Below are positions 43,078 through 51,685 of a DNA stretch of 64,000 nt, piece by piece (position 1 is the stretch's first letter; the number at the start of each line of letters is the position of its first letter). The notes beneath the pieces were generated by a model. That model worked only from the letters and a program-made list of their open reading frames with translations, ran no database searches and was not told where the DNA came from. The stretch lies in NCBI GenBank assembly GCA_024235255.1, contig JACKMT010000005.1, forward strand, positions 62,001 to 126,000. Direction: 5' to 3'. A program made the position numbers and the translations under genes. Source of the DNA: Chromatiaceae bacterium. Lineage in GTDB: Bacteria; Pseudomonadota; Gammaproteobacteria; Chromatiales; Chromatiaceae.

Positions 43078-44139
43078 TCAAGAAGCATGCAACAATGCTC
43101 CCGCTATCTTATTGAGCGATAACTGGCGATGGACGCCTCCATGCCGTACTGCCTCCTTGGGCATGCCGTAGACAACGCTGCTTGCCTCGTCTTGGGCACA
43201 GGTCCAGCCCCCGGCGTCGAAGAGTTCTTTCATGCCTTCGGCGCCGTCGTCACCCATACCGGTCAGGATGGCAGCGACTGCGTTCTTCCCTGCGTAGCGG
43301 GCGGTCGATCTAAATAGCACATCCACTGAGGGGCGATGCCGTGAGACGAGCGGGCCATCCTTGATTTCCACGTAGTAGCGTGCCCCACTACGCTTGAGAA
43401 GTGTGTGCTTGTTACCTGGAGCAATCAGCGCCTGACCACGCAATACATTGTCGCCATCCTGAGCTTCTTTGACATTAATATCGCACAGGTTATTTAGACG
43501 TTGTGCGAAAGAGCGGGTAAATCCTTCCGGCATGTGCTGAACGATCACAATGCCGGGGCAGCCCAGAGGCATAGCCATCAATACCTCACGAATTGCCTCG
43601 GTACCACCGGTTGAGGCGCCAATCACAATCACTTTCTCGGTTGTCTCGGCCATGGCGCGAGTACCGGGTTTTTCAAGTACGGCATCGGCCGTCAACTTCT
43701 TTTCCACAATAGAACTGGATGTATATTTTTTTCTTGTGCGCACTTGTGCAGCCGCTTTCACCGCATCGGTGATAAGAATCCTGGACTCTTCAAGAAAACG
43801 GCGGGTACCGATGGTTGGTTTCTGAATAATATCGACTGCTCCGGCTTCCAACGCCCGCAACAGAGTCTCGGTACCATCACCAACCAGTGATGAGCAGATG
43901 ACTACCGGGATAGGATGCTGGCTCATCAGCTTTTTTAAAAACGTCACGCCGTCCATGCGCGGCATTTCCACATCCAGGGTAATGACGTCCGGTACGATAC
44001 GCTTGAGTTTATCAACAGCAATGTAGGGATCCTGTGCGGTAGCCACCACCTCAATTGCCGGATCGGCGTCGAGAATCTCCTGCAGCGTCTGTCGCACGAT
44101 AGCTGAGTCGTCCACGATCATGGCTTTGATCTTACTCAT
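43078..44139 (-). CDS. cheB: Protein-glutamate methylesterase CheB
   Basis: CheB removes receptor methyl groups when phosphorylated by CheA. The 353-residue protein has an N-terminal receiver domain (KAMIVDDSAIVRQTL, the phosphorylatable Asp in DVITLDVEMPRMDGVTFLKKL). The C-terminal esterase domain has the catalytic Ser in VIGASTGGTEAI, His in VIVQHMPEGFT and Asp in AILTGMGDDGAEGM. The ATG at 44139 follows GAGG by 5 nt. An in-frame GTG at 44145 overlaps the cheR stop. Confidence 0.96.
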   Translation of the reverse strand: MSKIKAMIVDDSAIVRQTLQEILDADPAIEVVATAQDPYIAVDKLKRIVPDVITLDVEMPRMDGVTFLKKLMSQHPIPVVICSSLVGDGTETLLRALEAGAVDIIQKPTIGTRRFLEESRILITDAVKAAAQVRTRKKYTSSSIVEKKLTADAVLEKPGTRAMAETTEKVIVIGASTGGTEAIREVLMAMPLGCPGIVIVQHMPEGFTRSFAQRLNNLCDINVKEAQDGDNVLRGQALIAPGNKHTLLKRSGARYYVEIKDGPLVSRHRPSVDVLFRSTARYAGKNAVAAILTGMGDDGAEGMKELFDAGGWTCAQDEASSVVYGMPKEAVRHGGVHRQLSLNKIAGALLHAS

Positions 44140-44141
44140 GC

Positions 44142-45002
44142 TCACCTCGTTGCACTACTTTTACGGTAGACGGTAGGTATAACCTGCCGAAAGGTTGTTC
44201 CCTTGTCAGTCAGGGTTTCCGAGTGGCCGATGAACAATAGGCCGTCTTTTTCCAGTGCATGGGCGAAACGGTGGGCTACTTGAATGCGGTCTTCATTGCT
44301 GAAGTAGATCATCACGTTGCGGCAAAAGATCATGTCGAAACCTGGTTGGAACTTGTAGGCATCCGTCAGCAGATTGAAGGTTTTGAAAGTAACCTTATCC
44401 CTAAGCTCTGGCGCCATGCGCACCAACGCTTGCGTCTTGTCTCTGCTGCGCAACAGATAACGTTTGCGCAGTTCCATCGGGATCGACTCTATCTTGTGGT
44501 GAGCGTAGATGGCCTGTCTAGCGGTCTGCAGGCAACTGACTGAGATATCTGTTGCAAGAATTTCAAACCGAAATTCCGGTCGATCTTTGCCTATCTCCAG
44601 CATCTCCATCGCGAGGGTATAAGGCTCTTCGCCTGACGAGCAGCCGGCGCTCCAGATACGCAAGGGACGCTTCCAGCCCCTGTCGCGGAGCGGCATCAGC
44701 TCCTGCAGAATGTGTTCCCGCAGAAAATGGAAGTGGCCGGGTTCCCGGTAGAATTCGGTTTTGTTGGTTGTAATGGCATCCAGTAAGTTGAGACGTTCCG
44801 GCTCATCTGCGGCAGAGTTGAGCACGTCGTCAATATAGTCGTGCAGCGAAGCATACCCCGTTTTCCGCATGCGTTTGCGCAAACGACCTTCGATCAACGA
44901 GCGCTTCGACAGCGGCAGTTGAATGCCGGCAGTCTGCTCAATGTACTCTGCGACCCGTTTATGATCCCGTTCACTCAGTGGATCTTCAATTGCGGGAATC
45001 AC
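44142..45002 (-). CDS. cheR: Chemotaxis protein methyltransferase CheR
   Basis: CheR methylates glutamates of chemoreceptors with SAM. The 286-residue protein has the N-terminal helical domain (LSKRSLIEGRLRKRMRKTGYASLHDYIDDV) and the catalytic domain with LLDAITTNKTEFYREPGHF, IWSAGCSSGEEPYTLAME, ILATDISVSCLQTARQAIY and DMIFCRNVMIYF. The start is GTG 45000-45002. The short gap to cheW and the overlap with cheB indicate one transcript. Confidence 0.96.
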   Translation of the reverse strand: MIPAIEDPLSERDHKRVAEYIEQTAGIQLPLSKRSLIEGRLRKRMRKTGYASLHDYIDDVLNSAADEPERLNLLDAITTNKTEFYREPGHFHFLREHILQELMPLRDRGWKRPLRIWSAGCSSGEEPYTLAMEMLEIGKDRPEFRFEILATDISVSCLQTARQAIYAHHKIESIPMELRKRYLLRSRDKTQALVRMAPELRDKVTFKTFNLLTDAYKFQPGFDMIFCRNVMIYFSNEDRIQVAHRFAHALEKDGLLFIGHSETLTDKGTTFRQVIPTVYRKSSATR

Positions 45003-45020
45003 GCAGTATGTGTCCCGCTA

Positions 45021-45581
45021 CTACTGGTCATCATTGCTGCTTTGTAACTCGGCATTCACTCCCGGCGCGCCGGTGTATTGTATCGAGTCGATCATCTCTT
45101 CGAATTCATTTTGCGAAAACACTCTGGGAAGGTTCAGTATTACGATGAACTCTTCATCATGTTTACCCATGCCGCTAATGAAGCGGGTGTCGATCCGGCT
45201 GCCGATCCGGGGCGGAGGGCTGACCTCTCCCGGGCCAAGTGAGATGACCTCTTTCACCGCATCGGCAAGTATGCCCATCGCTGTTTTTTCACCATCGACC
45301 AGAACATCGACGATAATAATGCAGGTATCGACGTTGGTTGCGCTGACATGCATGCCAAACTGGCGGCGCAGGTCGACCACCGGCACTACGTTTCCGCGCA
45401 GGTTGATTACGCCGAGCATAAAATCCGGGGTGCGTGGCACGGGTGTGACCTTACGGTATTCGAGTACTTCCTGGATCTGACTGATATCGGTACCGTAGAC
45501 CTCCCGGTCGAGGAGAAATGTCAGCAGCTGTAGCGGCTCCTGATCAGCCGCGGATTCCCTCACTTGAGTGTTCGATGCCAT
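45021..45581 (-). CDS. cheW: Chemotaxis coupling protein CheW
   Basis: CheW bridges chemoreceptors and CheA. The 186-residue protein is one CheW domain: LLTFLLDREVYGTDISQIQEVLEYRKVTPVPRTPDFMLGVINLRGNVVPVVDLRRQFG and later IIVDVLVDGEKTAMGILADAVKEVI. It has a short acidic C-terminal tail. The ATG at 45581 is preceded by GAGGAG with 7-nt spacing; this sequence overlaps the receptor stop codon. Confidence 0.95.
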   Translation of the reverse strand: MASNTQVRESAADQEPLQLLTFLLDREVYGTDISQIQEVLEYRKVTPVPRTPDFMLGVINLRGNVVPVVDLRRQFGMHVSATNVDTCIIIVDVLVDGEKTAMGILADAVKEVISLGPGEVSPPPRIGSRIDTRFISGMGKHDEEFIVILNLPRVFSQNEFEEMIDSIQYTGAPGVNAELQSSNDDQ

Positions 45582-45592
45582 GGCTTCGCTCC

Positions 45593-47656
45593 TCAATAAC
45601 GGACAAACTCGGCCGTGTCGTCTTCATCCATCTGAATATCGATGCCGGAACCCCTTTTTTCGATCTCATGGGCTCTTTGTTTGGATGCTTTTGAGCGGAT
45701 CGGTGCGGCTGTTGTGGTTGCTTTTCCTGCGGAAGTTTTACTGCCGCGAGACCGGCCGCTACCAACATCCGCTTCGATCTTGAAGAAGGACATGCTTGAC
45801 TGCATTTGCTCAGCCTGTGCAGAGAGCTCCTCGGAGGTTGAGGCCATCTCTTCTGCGGCTGCCGCAGATTGCTGTACTACCTGATCCAATTGCTGCAGAG
45901 CCTTGTTGATCTCAGCGGCACCGGAATCCTGTTCGCGGGCTGAGGCGCTGATCTCCTGCACCAGGTCCGAGGTCTTCTGAATGTTCGGCACCAGTTGAGC
46001 AAGCATCTCGCCGGCCTGTTCGGAAATTTCCAGGCTGTTTTTGGAGCGTGTCACGATCTCTCCGGCAGCCTTCTGGCTGCGCTCCGCCAGCTTGCGAACT
46101 TCGTCGGCCACTACGGCAAAACCCTTGCCGTGCTCGCCGGCGCGCGCCGCTTCGATAGCTGCATTGAGTGCCAGCAGATTGGTCTGGCGCGAAATCTCTT
46201 CGATGATGCTGATTTTGTCAGCAATATCCTTCATCGCTTCGACAGTTTCCTTGACGGCCTTGCCGCTTGACTCGGCATCGATCGCCGCCTTGCGTGCGAT
46301 CTGTTCGGTCTGCTGCGCGTTGTCGGCACTGTGCGAGATATTCGATGTCATCTCCTCCATCGAAGCCGAAATCTCTTCCAGGGAAGCGGCTTGTTCGGTG
46401 GCTCCCTGGGCAATCTGCTGGCCGGTGGCGCTGCTCTGCTCGCTGCCGGCAGCCACGTTGGCTGCAGCTTCCTGTATCTCGGCAACGATCTCTCTCAGAC
46501 TGCCGTTCATAGACCGTAACACGCCATAGATATCCTTTTCATTCGCGCTGGGATTGAAACTGGATGTCAGATCACCCTTGCCAATCAGTGCGGTGATGCG
46601 GCTGACGATATTTACCCTGAGGACCACGATCCAGGCAGCCAGAATGCTGACGGTGATGGAAACCGCGAAGACGATCAGCAGCAGGTTTCTTGCCGTATCA
46701 TAGTTTTCGTTGCTGGCCTGCAGATCGGCTTGCATGGCCTCGTCGTTCACTTTGACGATGGCAGCAAGGTGAGCCTCTGCCCTGTCGAGCAGTTCGCGTC
46801 CTTTGCCAGTGGAGAGTTCGAAAGCCAGAGCGTTGCCGTTGCCGCGGCTGATCTCGCGTACTTGTTTATGCAGATCGTAGTAGCTCTCGAAAGTCTGCCG
46901 GAACTGCGCAACAAGCCGCTTGCCTTCGCTATCAGCCGACACATCAAGTTCGTTTAAACGGGCTTTCAGGTCAGCCATAGTTTCATCTATGGCAGTGGCA
47001 TACTCATCCATCTGCTTCTGGTCAGTTGCAAGAATCACGTTCTTTTCGCCGCGCTGCATCTCCACCAGGTTGCGGTTGATACGTGCAGCCAGTTTGATTT
47101 CATTGGCTGCTGCCTGCGCTTCGTCTAGCGTCGCTACCTTTGTCAGGTCGTCTTCCGCTTTATTTACGATGCTGATCATGATTGCCTGGGCTTTGTCGAA
47201 CGCTGCGCGAGACTCATGCTGGCTGAGCATGGTGGCCTTGACATTCGAATTAAGCATCGCCAACCGCTTTACTTCTTCATCAACCTTGAGATATTCGTCC
47301 CAAACCTGCGCAAACTGGTCGAGTTTTTCGCGGCCGGCATCGGTTGCCAGGCTTCGCAACTGCTCGCGTTTTGACTGCATTTCACTCCGAGTTTTGGTGA
47401 TTACGCCGGCAAAGCCGCCCATCTCTTCCTGGGTTCTCGCCAGGATCATGTTTTTCTCTGCACGACTGATCGTCAGTAGATCCTGGCGAATCCTCGCCGC
47501 CAGTTTCACCTTTTCGGCGCTCCCGTCGACAATGCCGTGCAACCGGTCGTTTAATCCTGACAAGGCATCGATTCCCAGAAAGCTGGTAAATCCGATCAGT
47601 AGCAACAGTGCTGCGAAGGCGCCGTATAACAAAGCTTTAAGTGTGATTCTACTCAT
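45593..47656 (-). CDS. Methyl-accepting chemotaxis protein with tandem helical sensor repeats
   Basis: The 687-residue receptor has an N-terminal TM helix (ALLYGAFAALLLLIGFTSFLG), a roughly 290-residue periplasmic region, a second TM (LLLIVFAVSITVSILAAWIVVL), a short HAMP-like linker and a cytoplasmic signalling domain. The tip reads ISRQTNLLALNAAIEAARAGEHG. The sensor is all-helical and carries the same motif twice (TISRAEKNMILA and VEMQRGEKNVILA, about 140 residues apart), suggesting a bimodular helical bundle of HBM type. The ligand is unknown. There is no C-terminal NWETF-type CheR tether. ATG 47656 has GGAG 6 nt upstream. Confidence 0.93.
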   Translation of the reverse strand: MSRITLKALLYGAFAALLLLIGFTSFLGIDALSGLNDRLHGIVDGSAEKVKLAARIRQDLLTISRAEKNMILARTQEEMGGFAGVITKTRSEMQSKREQLRSLATDAGREKLDQFAQVWDEYLKVDEEVKRLAMLNSNVKATMLSQHESRAAFDKAQAIMISIVNKAEDDLTKVATLDEAQAAANEIKLAARINRNLVEMQRGEKNVILATDQKQMDEYATAIDETMADLKARLNELDVSADSEGKRLVAQFRQTFESYYDLHKQVREISRGNGNALAFELSTGKGRELLDRAEAHLAAIVKVNDEAMQADLQASNENYDTARNLLLIVFAVSITVSILAAWIVVLRVNIVSRITALIGKGDLTSSFNPSANEKDIYGVLRSMNGSLREIVAEIQEAAANVAAGSEQSSATGQQIAQGATEQAASLEEISASMEEMTSNISHSADNAQQTEQIARKAAIDAESSGKAVKETVEAMKDIADKISIIEEISRQTNLLALNAAIEAARAGEHGKGFAVVADEVRKLAERSQKAAGEIVTRSKNSLEISEQAGEMLAQLVPNIQKTSDLVQEISASAREQDSGAAEINKALQQLDQVVQQSAAAAEEMASTSEELSAQAEQMQSSMSFFKIEADVGSGRSRGSKTSAGKATTTAAPIRSKASKQRAHEIEKRGSGIDIQMDEDDTAEFVRY

Positions 47657-47695
47657 CTGTATCTCCAATTAAGAGTGCAAGCATCAGGCTTGTCT

Positions 47696-49783
47696 CTAAC
47701 TTGCTTCACTTTCTGCGGCCTCAGCCAGGCCGACTGTATCCAAAATCATCGCAACGCTGCCGTCACCGAGAATGGTAGCCCCGGCGATGCCCGCGATTCC
47801 CTCATAAAACTTCCCCAGCCGTTTAATGACTGTCTGGTACTGTCCGATCACTTCATCCACACTGAAGCCAAAACGTTCTTCACCCATCCGGGTGATGACA
47901 ACCTGTTCAATGGCTGGAATCGCGCCGGACAAATTGAACCACTCACGCAGCCGCATGTAGGGAACGAGTTCCCCCCGAATCTGCACTAGGCGTTTGTCAT
48001 TGCGCTCGCTTTTGCCGCCGTTCTGCAGTTCGATGCACTCTTCGACCGCGCTGAGCGGTAGCACGTAACGTTCATCGGAGACCGCCACCATCAATCCCTC
48101 GATAATCGCCAGCGTCATGGGCAGGGTGATCTTGATCGTGGTGCCCTTGCCGTGGTTGCTATTGATGGACACTTGGCCGCCCAGATCCTGGATTGACCGC
48201 TTGACCACATCCATGCCGACCCCCCGGCCGGAGACATCCGAAATCTGTTGCGCTGTAGAAAAGCCGGGTTCAAATATGAGGTGAAGAATTTCATCTTCGC
48301 TCAGCTGGCTGTCAGCTGAGATAAGACCGCGTTCTTTCGCCTTCTCACGTATCCTGTCGGTATTTATTCCGGCGCCATCATCCTGAATACGAATGACCAC
48401 ATGTGACTCGGCATGTTCGGCAGCGAGATGGATGGTGCCAATGCGTTCCTTGCCGAGTGCTGCACGCTGCTCGGGAGTTTCGATGCCATGATCGATACTG
48501 TTGCGGATCAGGTGCACCAGCGGGTCGCCAAGACGGTCGATGACTACCTTGTCGAGTTCGGTTTCGGCACCTTCGGTCTCCAGCCGGATCTCTTTGCCAA
48601 GATCCCGGGAGAGGTCTCTGACCAAGCGGCGGAAACGGCCAAAGGTGGAGCCTATGGGCAACATGCGGATGGAAAAAGTGTTGTCACGCAGGTCTATGGT
48701 CAGTCTGTCCAGATCCTCGGATACAGACATCATCTCTTCGTCGTTGCGTGAGTGCGCCAACTGGTTCATGCGCGCCTGCACAATGACCAGTTCGCCGACC
48801 AGATTCATCAGCCTGTCCAGGCGGAAAGCGGGAACCCGCACGGTCGCGTCCTGGGCGCTTTGGGTTTTGCGCTCCTTTACTGTCCGCAGCGCTTTCTGTT
48901 CGGCAAGCGCAGCATCAACATCAGAGCGTGAAACCAGACCGGATTCCTGCAGCAACTCACCGGTTTTTGGTTTTGCCGCCAAAATGTCGCTCACCTGGGT
49001 TGATGTAATCAGGCCGCGATTGACCAATATTTCCCCTATATAATCGAAATATTCCACATCATCCAGATTAGAATCCACTTTCTCTATACTTATTTGCCAC
49101 TCTTCCGCGACAAAAATAAAGGTATCGTTGATCGCATCGATCGATTGCTCGGTGATCAGTATGATGTCCCAGCAGAGGAGACATGATTCCGGCTCCAACT
49201 CCTTTAACTCAGGTACCTGACTATCGATGGTCGTTACGTAACAACTCCCCAGCGCGTGCAGTTCGTTCAATATGGGCAGTACATCGAAACCATCGGTAAA
49301 GGCATTGGCAGAAGGGGTAAAGCGGATGCGAAATGCCGCTTCGGCTATTTTTTTCGGAATCGGCTTAACGCTCTCTTCACTGCTTGCGGGTGTGTTGTGC
49401 GAAGCATCGTCACCGGGAGTGATTTTATGCAGGCGGTTCAGCAGCGATTGACCGACGTGAAGCTGTACACGGGTCTGTTCGGGACTCTCCAACATACCGG
49501 CAATATGATCCTTGGCATCAAGCATGACACTGATCAGTTCCGGTGTGACCGGATAGCTCCCGCTACGCACCTTGTCGAGGGCAGTTTCCAGATGATGCGT
49601 AAATCCGGATAGATCGTTAAAGCCGAACATTCCCCCCGCACCCTTAATGGTGTGCATTGCACGGAAGGCTAATGCGATCAACTCAGGATCATTCGGCGTT
49701 TGCTCCATCTCGAGCAGCGAGTCTTCAAGCGCACTCAAATGTTCTTCTGCTTCCATGCGGAAGGTATCCATAGGGCCTGTCAT
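47696..49783 (-). CDS. cheA: Chemotaxis histidine kinase CheA with an MshEN-like insert
   Basis: CheA autophosphorylates and passes phosphate to CheY and CheB. The 695-residue protein has the Hpt domain with His44 (RAMHTIKGAGGMFGF), a second alpha/beta domain at about 150-235 in the CheY-binding position, and two roughly 25-residue repeats at 249-297 (IGEILVNRGLITSTQV; TGELLQESGLVSRSDV) resembling MshEN-type modules. Dimerisation, HATPase (LVHLIRNSIDHGIE, DDGAGI, EPGFSTA, SGRGVGMDVVK) and CheW-like domains follow. The ATG at 49783 lies next to the STAS stop; ATG 49771 is an alternative. Confidence 0.95.
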   Translation of the reverse strand: MTGPMDTFRMEAEEHLSALEDSLLEMEQTPNDPELIALAFRAMHTIKGAGGMFGFNDLSGFTHHLETALDKVRSGSYPVTPELISVMLDAKDHIAGMLESPEQTRVQLHVGQSLLNRLHKITPGDDASHNTPASSEESVKPIPKKIAEAAFRIRFTPSANAFTDGFDVLPILNELHALGSCYVTTIDSQVPELKELEPESCLLCWDIILITEQSIDAINDTFIFVAEEWQISIEKVDSNLDDVEYFDYIGEILVNRGLITSTQVSDILAAKPKTGELLQESGLVSRSDVDAALAEQKALRTVKERKTQSAQDATVRVPAFRLDRLMNLVGELVIVQARMNQLAHSRNDEEMMSVSEDLDRLTIDLRDNTFSIRMLPIGSTFGRFRRLVRDLSRDLGKEIRLETEGAETELDKVVIDRLGDPLVHLIRNSIDHGIETPEQRAALGKERIGTIHLAAEHAESHVVIRIQDDGAGINTDRIREKAKERGLISADSQLSEDEILHLIFEPGFSTAQQISDVSGRGVGMDVVKRSIQDLGGQVSINSNHGKGTTIKITLPMTLAIIEGLMVAVSDERYVLPLSAVEECIELQNGGKSERNDKRLVQIRGELVPYMRLREWFNLSGAIPAIEQVVITRMGEERFGFSVDEVIGQYQTVIKRLGKFYEGIAGIAGATILGDGSVAMILDTVGLAEAAESEAS

Positions 49784-49784
49784 C

Positions 49785-50096
49785 TCAGCTGATTCCCTCA
49801 GTTGACTCGAAATACCCGGATAAATTAAAGGCATTCAGTGTATTCAGGAGCTGTTCGGATTGACCTGCCAGCAACAAATTACCGTCAACGGAATTCAATT
49901 GCTTTTGCAACGATATCAATAGCTGAACACCGGCTGTATCCACCTCATTCACATCGCTTAGGTCAAACGTCACATTTTGTGCGTCCTGACATTCGGCGAG
50001 CAACTGGCTGTGATAGTCGGCTATCTGGAAGATAGTCAGGTCTCCGTCGAGTCTAATCGAGCAAGCGCCATCAAGTTTAGTGATATTCATTGCCAT
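49785..50096 (-). CDS. STAS domain protein in the chemotaxis operon
   Basis: The 103-residue single STAS domain (anti-sigma factor antagonist fold) has GDLTIFQIADYHSQLL and the conserved loop FDLSDVNEVDTAGVQLLISLQ. In SpoIIAA-like antagonists the residue after the Asp of the D-S/T-x-G motif is phosphorylated; here the loop reads DTAG, so Thr is the candidate. It sits between cheY and cheA, a linkage known in several gammaproteobacterial chemotaxis clusters, but its partner is undefined. The ATG at 50096 gives an N-terminus starting AMNITKLDGA; ATG 50090 is nearly equivalent. Confidence 0.85.
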   Translation of the reverse strand: MAMNITKLDGACSIRLDGDLTIFQIADYHSQLLAECQDAQNVTFDLSDVNEVDTAGVQLLISLQKQLNSVDGNLLLAGQSEQLLNTLNAFNLSGYFESTEGIS

Positions 50097-50101
50097 GAGT
50101 T

Positions 50102-50464
50102 TCAGGCTAATTTGGTGACGGCTGACAGGAGTGTGGGCGGCTGGAATGGCTTGACCAGCCATGCTTTGGCACCAGCGGCCTTACCTTCCGCTTTCTTGGA
50201 CTCCTGCGATTCGGTAGTCAACATGAGTATGGGAGTGAATTTATAGCTGGGATTGACCTTGACAGCTTTAACCAAACTGATGCCATCCATGTTGGGCATA
50301 TTGACATCGCTGATAATCAGGTTGATTTTCTGCCCATCCAGTTTGCTCAAGGCATCTTTTCCATCAGCAGCCTCGATCACTTGGTAACCGGCGCCCCTGA
50401 GTGTAATACCGACTACCTGGCGAACCGAGGCCGAATCATCGACTATCAAAATCGTCTTGGACAT
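50102..50464 (-). CDS. cheY: Chemotaxis response regulator CheY
   Basis: The 120-residue single receiver domain has the acidic pair in ILIVDDSASVRQ, the phosphorylatable Asp in LIISDVNMPNMDGISL, the switch Thr in ILMLTTESQ and the conserved Lys in AKAWLVKPFQPP. In this family phosphorylated CheY binds the flagellar motor or, in other clusters, alternative targets. It is the second gene of the operon. No flagellar gene lies in the window, so the output organ is not shown. Confidence 0.94.
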   Translation of the reverse strand: MSKTILIVDDSASVRQVVGITLRGAGYQVIEAADGKDALSKLDGQKINLIISDVNMPNMDGISLVKAVKVNPSYKFTPILMLTTESQESKKAEGKAAGAKAWLVKPFQPPTLLSAVTKLA

Positions 50465-50482
50465 CGATCTGCTCCTCTTAAT

Positions 50483-51685
50483 TCAGAAAAACGTAAGTTC
50501 GCTGGCGCTTTGATCAGCCATGGCAGGGGTACCTTTTCCATTGTGATTTGCCCTCTCTTCTTTGGTCGAATAGGTCTTGTGCATACGATCCAGAAGTCCA
50601 GCTACATCCAGGGACTCCGCCCTGGGTCCAGCAACTCTTTGGCTGCGGCCCGATTCAACCATCTGCATAACTTCATTCGTGTTATCTACGACATGTCTTA
50701 GTATTTGACTGACACGGTCCTGAAACTGAAGCGAGACCAGCACATCGTCAATCTCCGCACGAATTTCCCGACCCATCTTACGCAGATGCTCAGCATCGGA
50801 ATTCGACTGTTTCATTTGATGAAACAATCGTTCCAGTGTCGTGCTGATCAGGTGCTCGTTGCCAATTGCGGTGGTATCAACCGCATTGCTCGTCGATTCG
50901 GCCTGATTGAGAGATCTGCTCATGGCGGTTGTGATTCCACCGACATTCTTGCGCATCCGTTCGCCTGTTTCCGATGATAAGCGAGCCAAACGTCTGACTT
51001 CGTCGGCAACAACGGCAAAGCCCCTTCCTTGCTCGCCGGCCCTTGCTGCTTCGATAGCAGCATTGAGTGCGAGCAGGTTGATCTGTTCTGCAATCTTAGT
51101 TACTTCCAGCGTCATATCGTTTAAAGAGCCGATTTTCTCTGAAAGTGTTTTTAATTCTTTAAAATTGGCTTTGTCTCTATCGACCGAATCTGTTAACGAC
51201 TCCGCCACCATGCGAAGAGAGGTGTTGGAATCGGCGTATTGGCTTTCGATGCTGCACAGCGAATTTTCCGGGCAATCGCAATCGCTTGATGTCTCGGTAA
51301 TGACATCAGACAGCCGTGAGGACAAAGAAGAAAACCGGGTGGATAGATTGGTAATGCTGGATTCTGTTTCAGCAATCGAAGATTCAATCTGCAGCGATAG
51401 AATAGGAAGGGAGCTCTTGCATAGCTCTTCCAAAGACGCTAAATAACCTTCTTGATAAAAATCATACTTTGATTCCGCTTCCTGCCTTAGTTCGAGTTCC
51501 GCCTTCAAATGATTTGCTGTATGCACTCTAATCCAGATGGATATCGTCACACCAAGTGCCAGCATGATTGTGCCTGCAACCACAGAGGCGACGGATATGC
51601 CACCAACCAGCAGCAGCGCAAGCAGAGCGCATATGGCGACAAACAAGGGAGAGATCCACACAGCTGACTGACGATTCACGATCAT
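50483..51685 (-). CDS. Methyl-accepting chemotaxis-like protein without periplasmic sensor
   Basis: The 400-residue protein has two closely spaced TM helices at the N-terminus (WISPLFVAICALLALLLVGGI and VVAGTIMLALGVTISIWI) with almost no loop between them. A coiled-coil region and a receptor signalling domain follow (EQINLLALNAAIEAARAGEQGRGFAVVADEVRRLA). A Cys-rich patch (DCDCPENSLC, about residues 133-142) lies in the cytoplasmic coiled coil and could bind metal or sense redox state. The C-terminal part after the tip is shorter than in a full receptor. It heads the chemotaxis operon, so it may be its dedicated intracellular sensor. Confidence 0.87.
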   Translation of the reverse strand: MIVNRQSAVWISPLFVAICALLALLLVGGISVASVVAGTIMLALGVTISIWIRVHTANHLKAELELRQEAESKYDFYQEGYLASLEELCKSSLPILSLQIESSIAETESSITNLSTRFSSLSSRLSDVITETSSDCDCPENSLCSIESQYADSNTSLRMVAESLTDSVDRDKANFKELKTLSEKIGSLNDMTLEVTKIAEQINLLALNAAIEAARAGEQGRGFAVVADEVRRLARLSSETGERMRKNVGGITTAMSRSLNQAESTSNAVDTTAIGNEHLISTTLERLFHQMKQSNSDAEHLRKMGREIRAEIDDVLVSLQFQDRVSQILRHVVDNTNEVMQMVESGRSQRVAGPRAESLDVAGLLDRMHKTYSTKEERANHNGKGTPAMADQSASELTFF

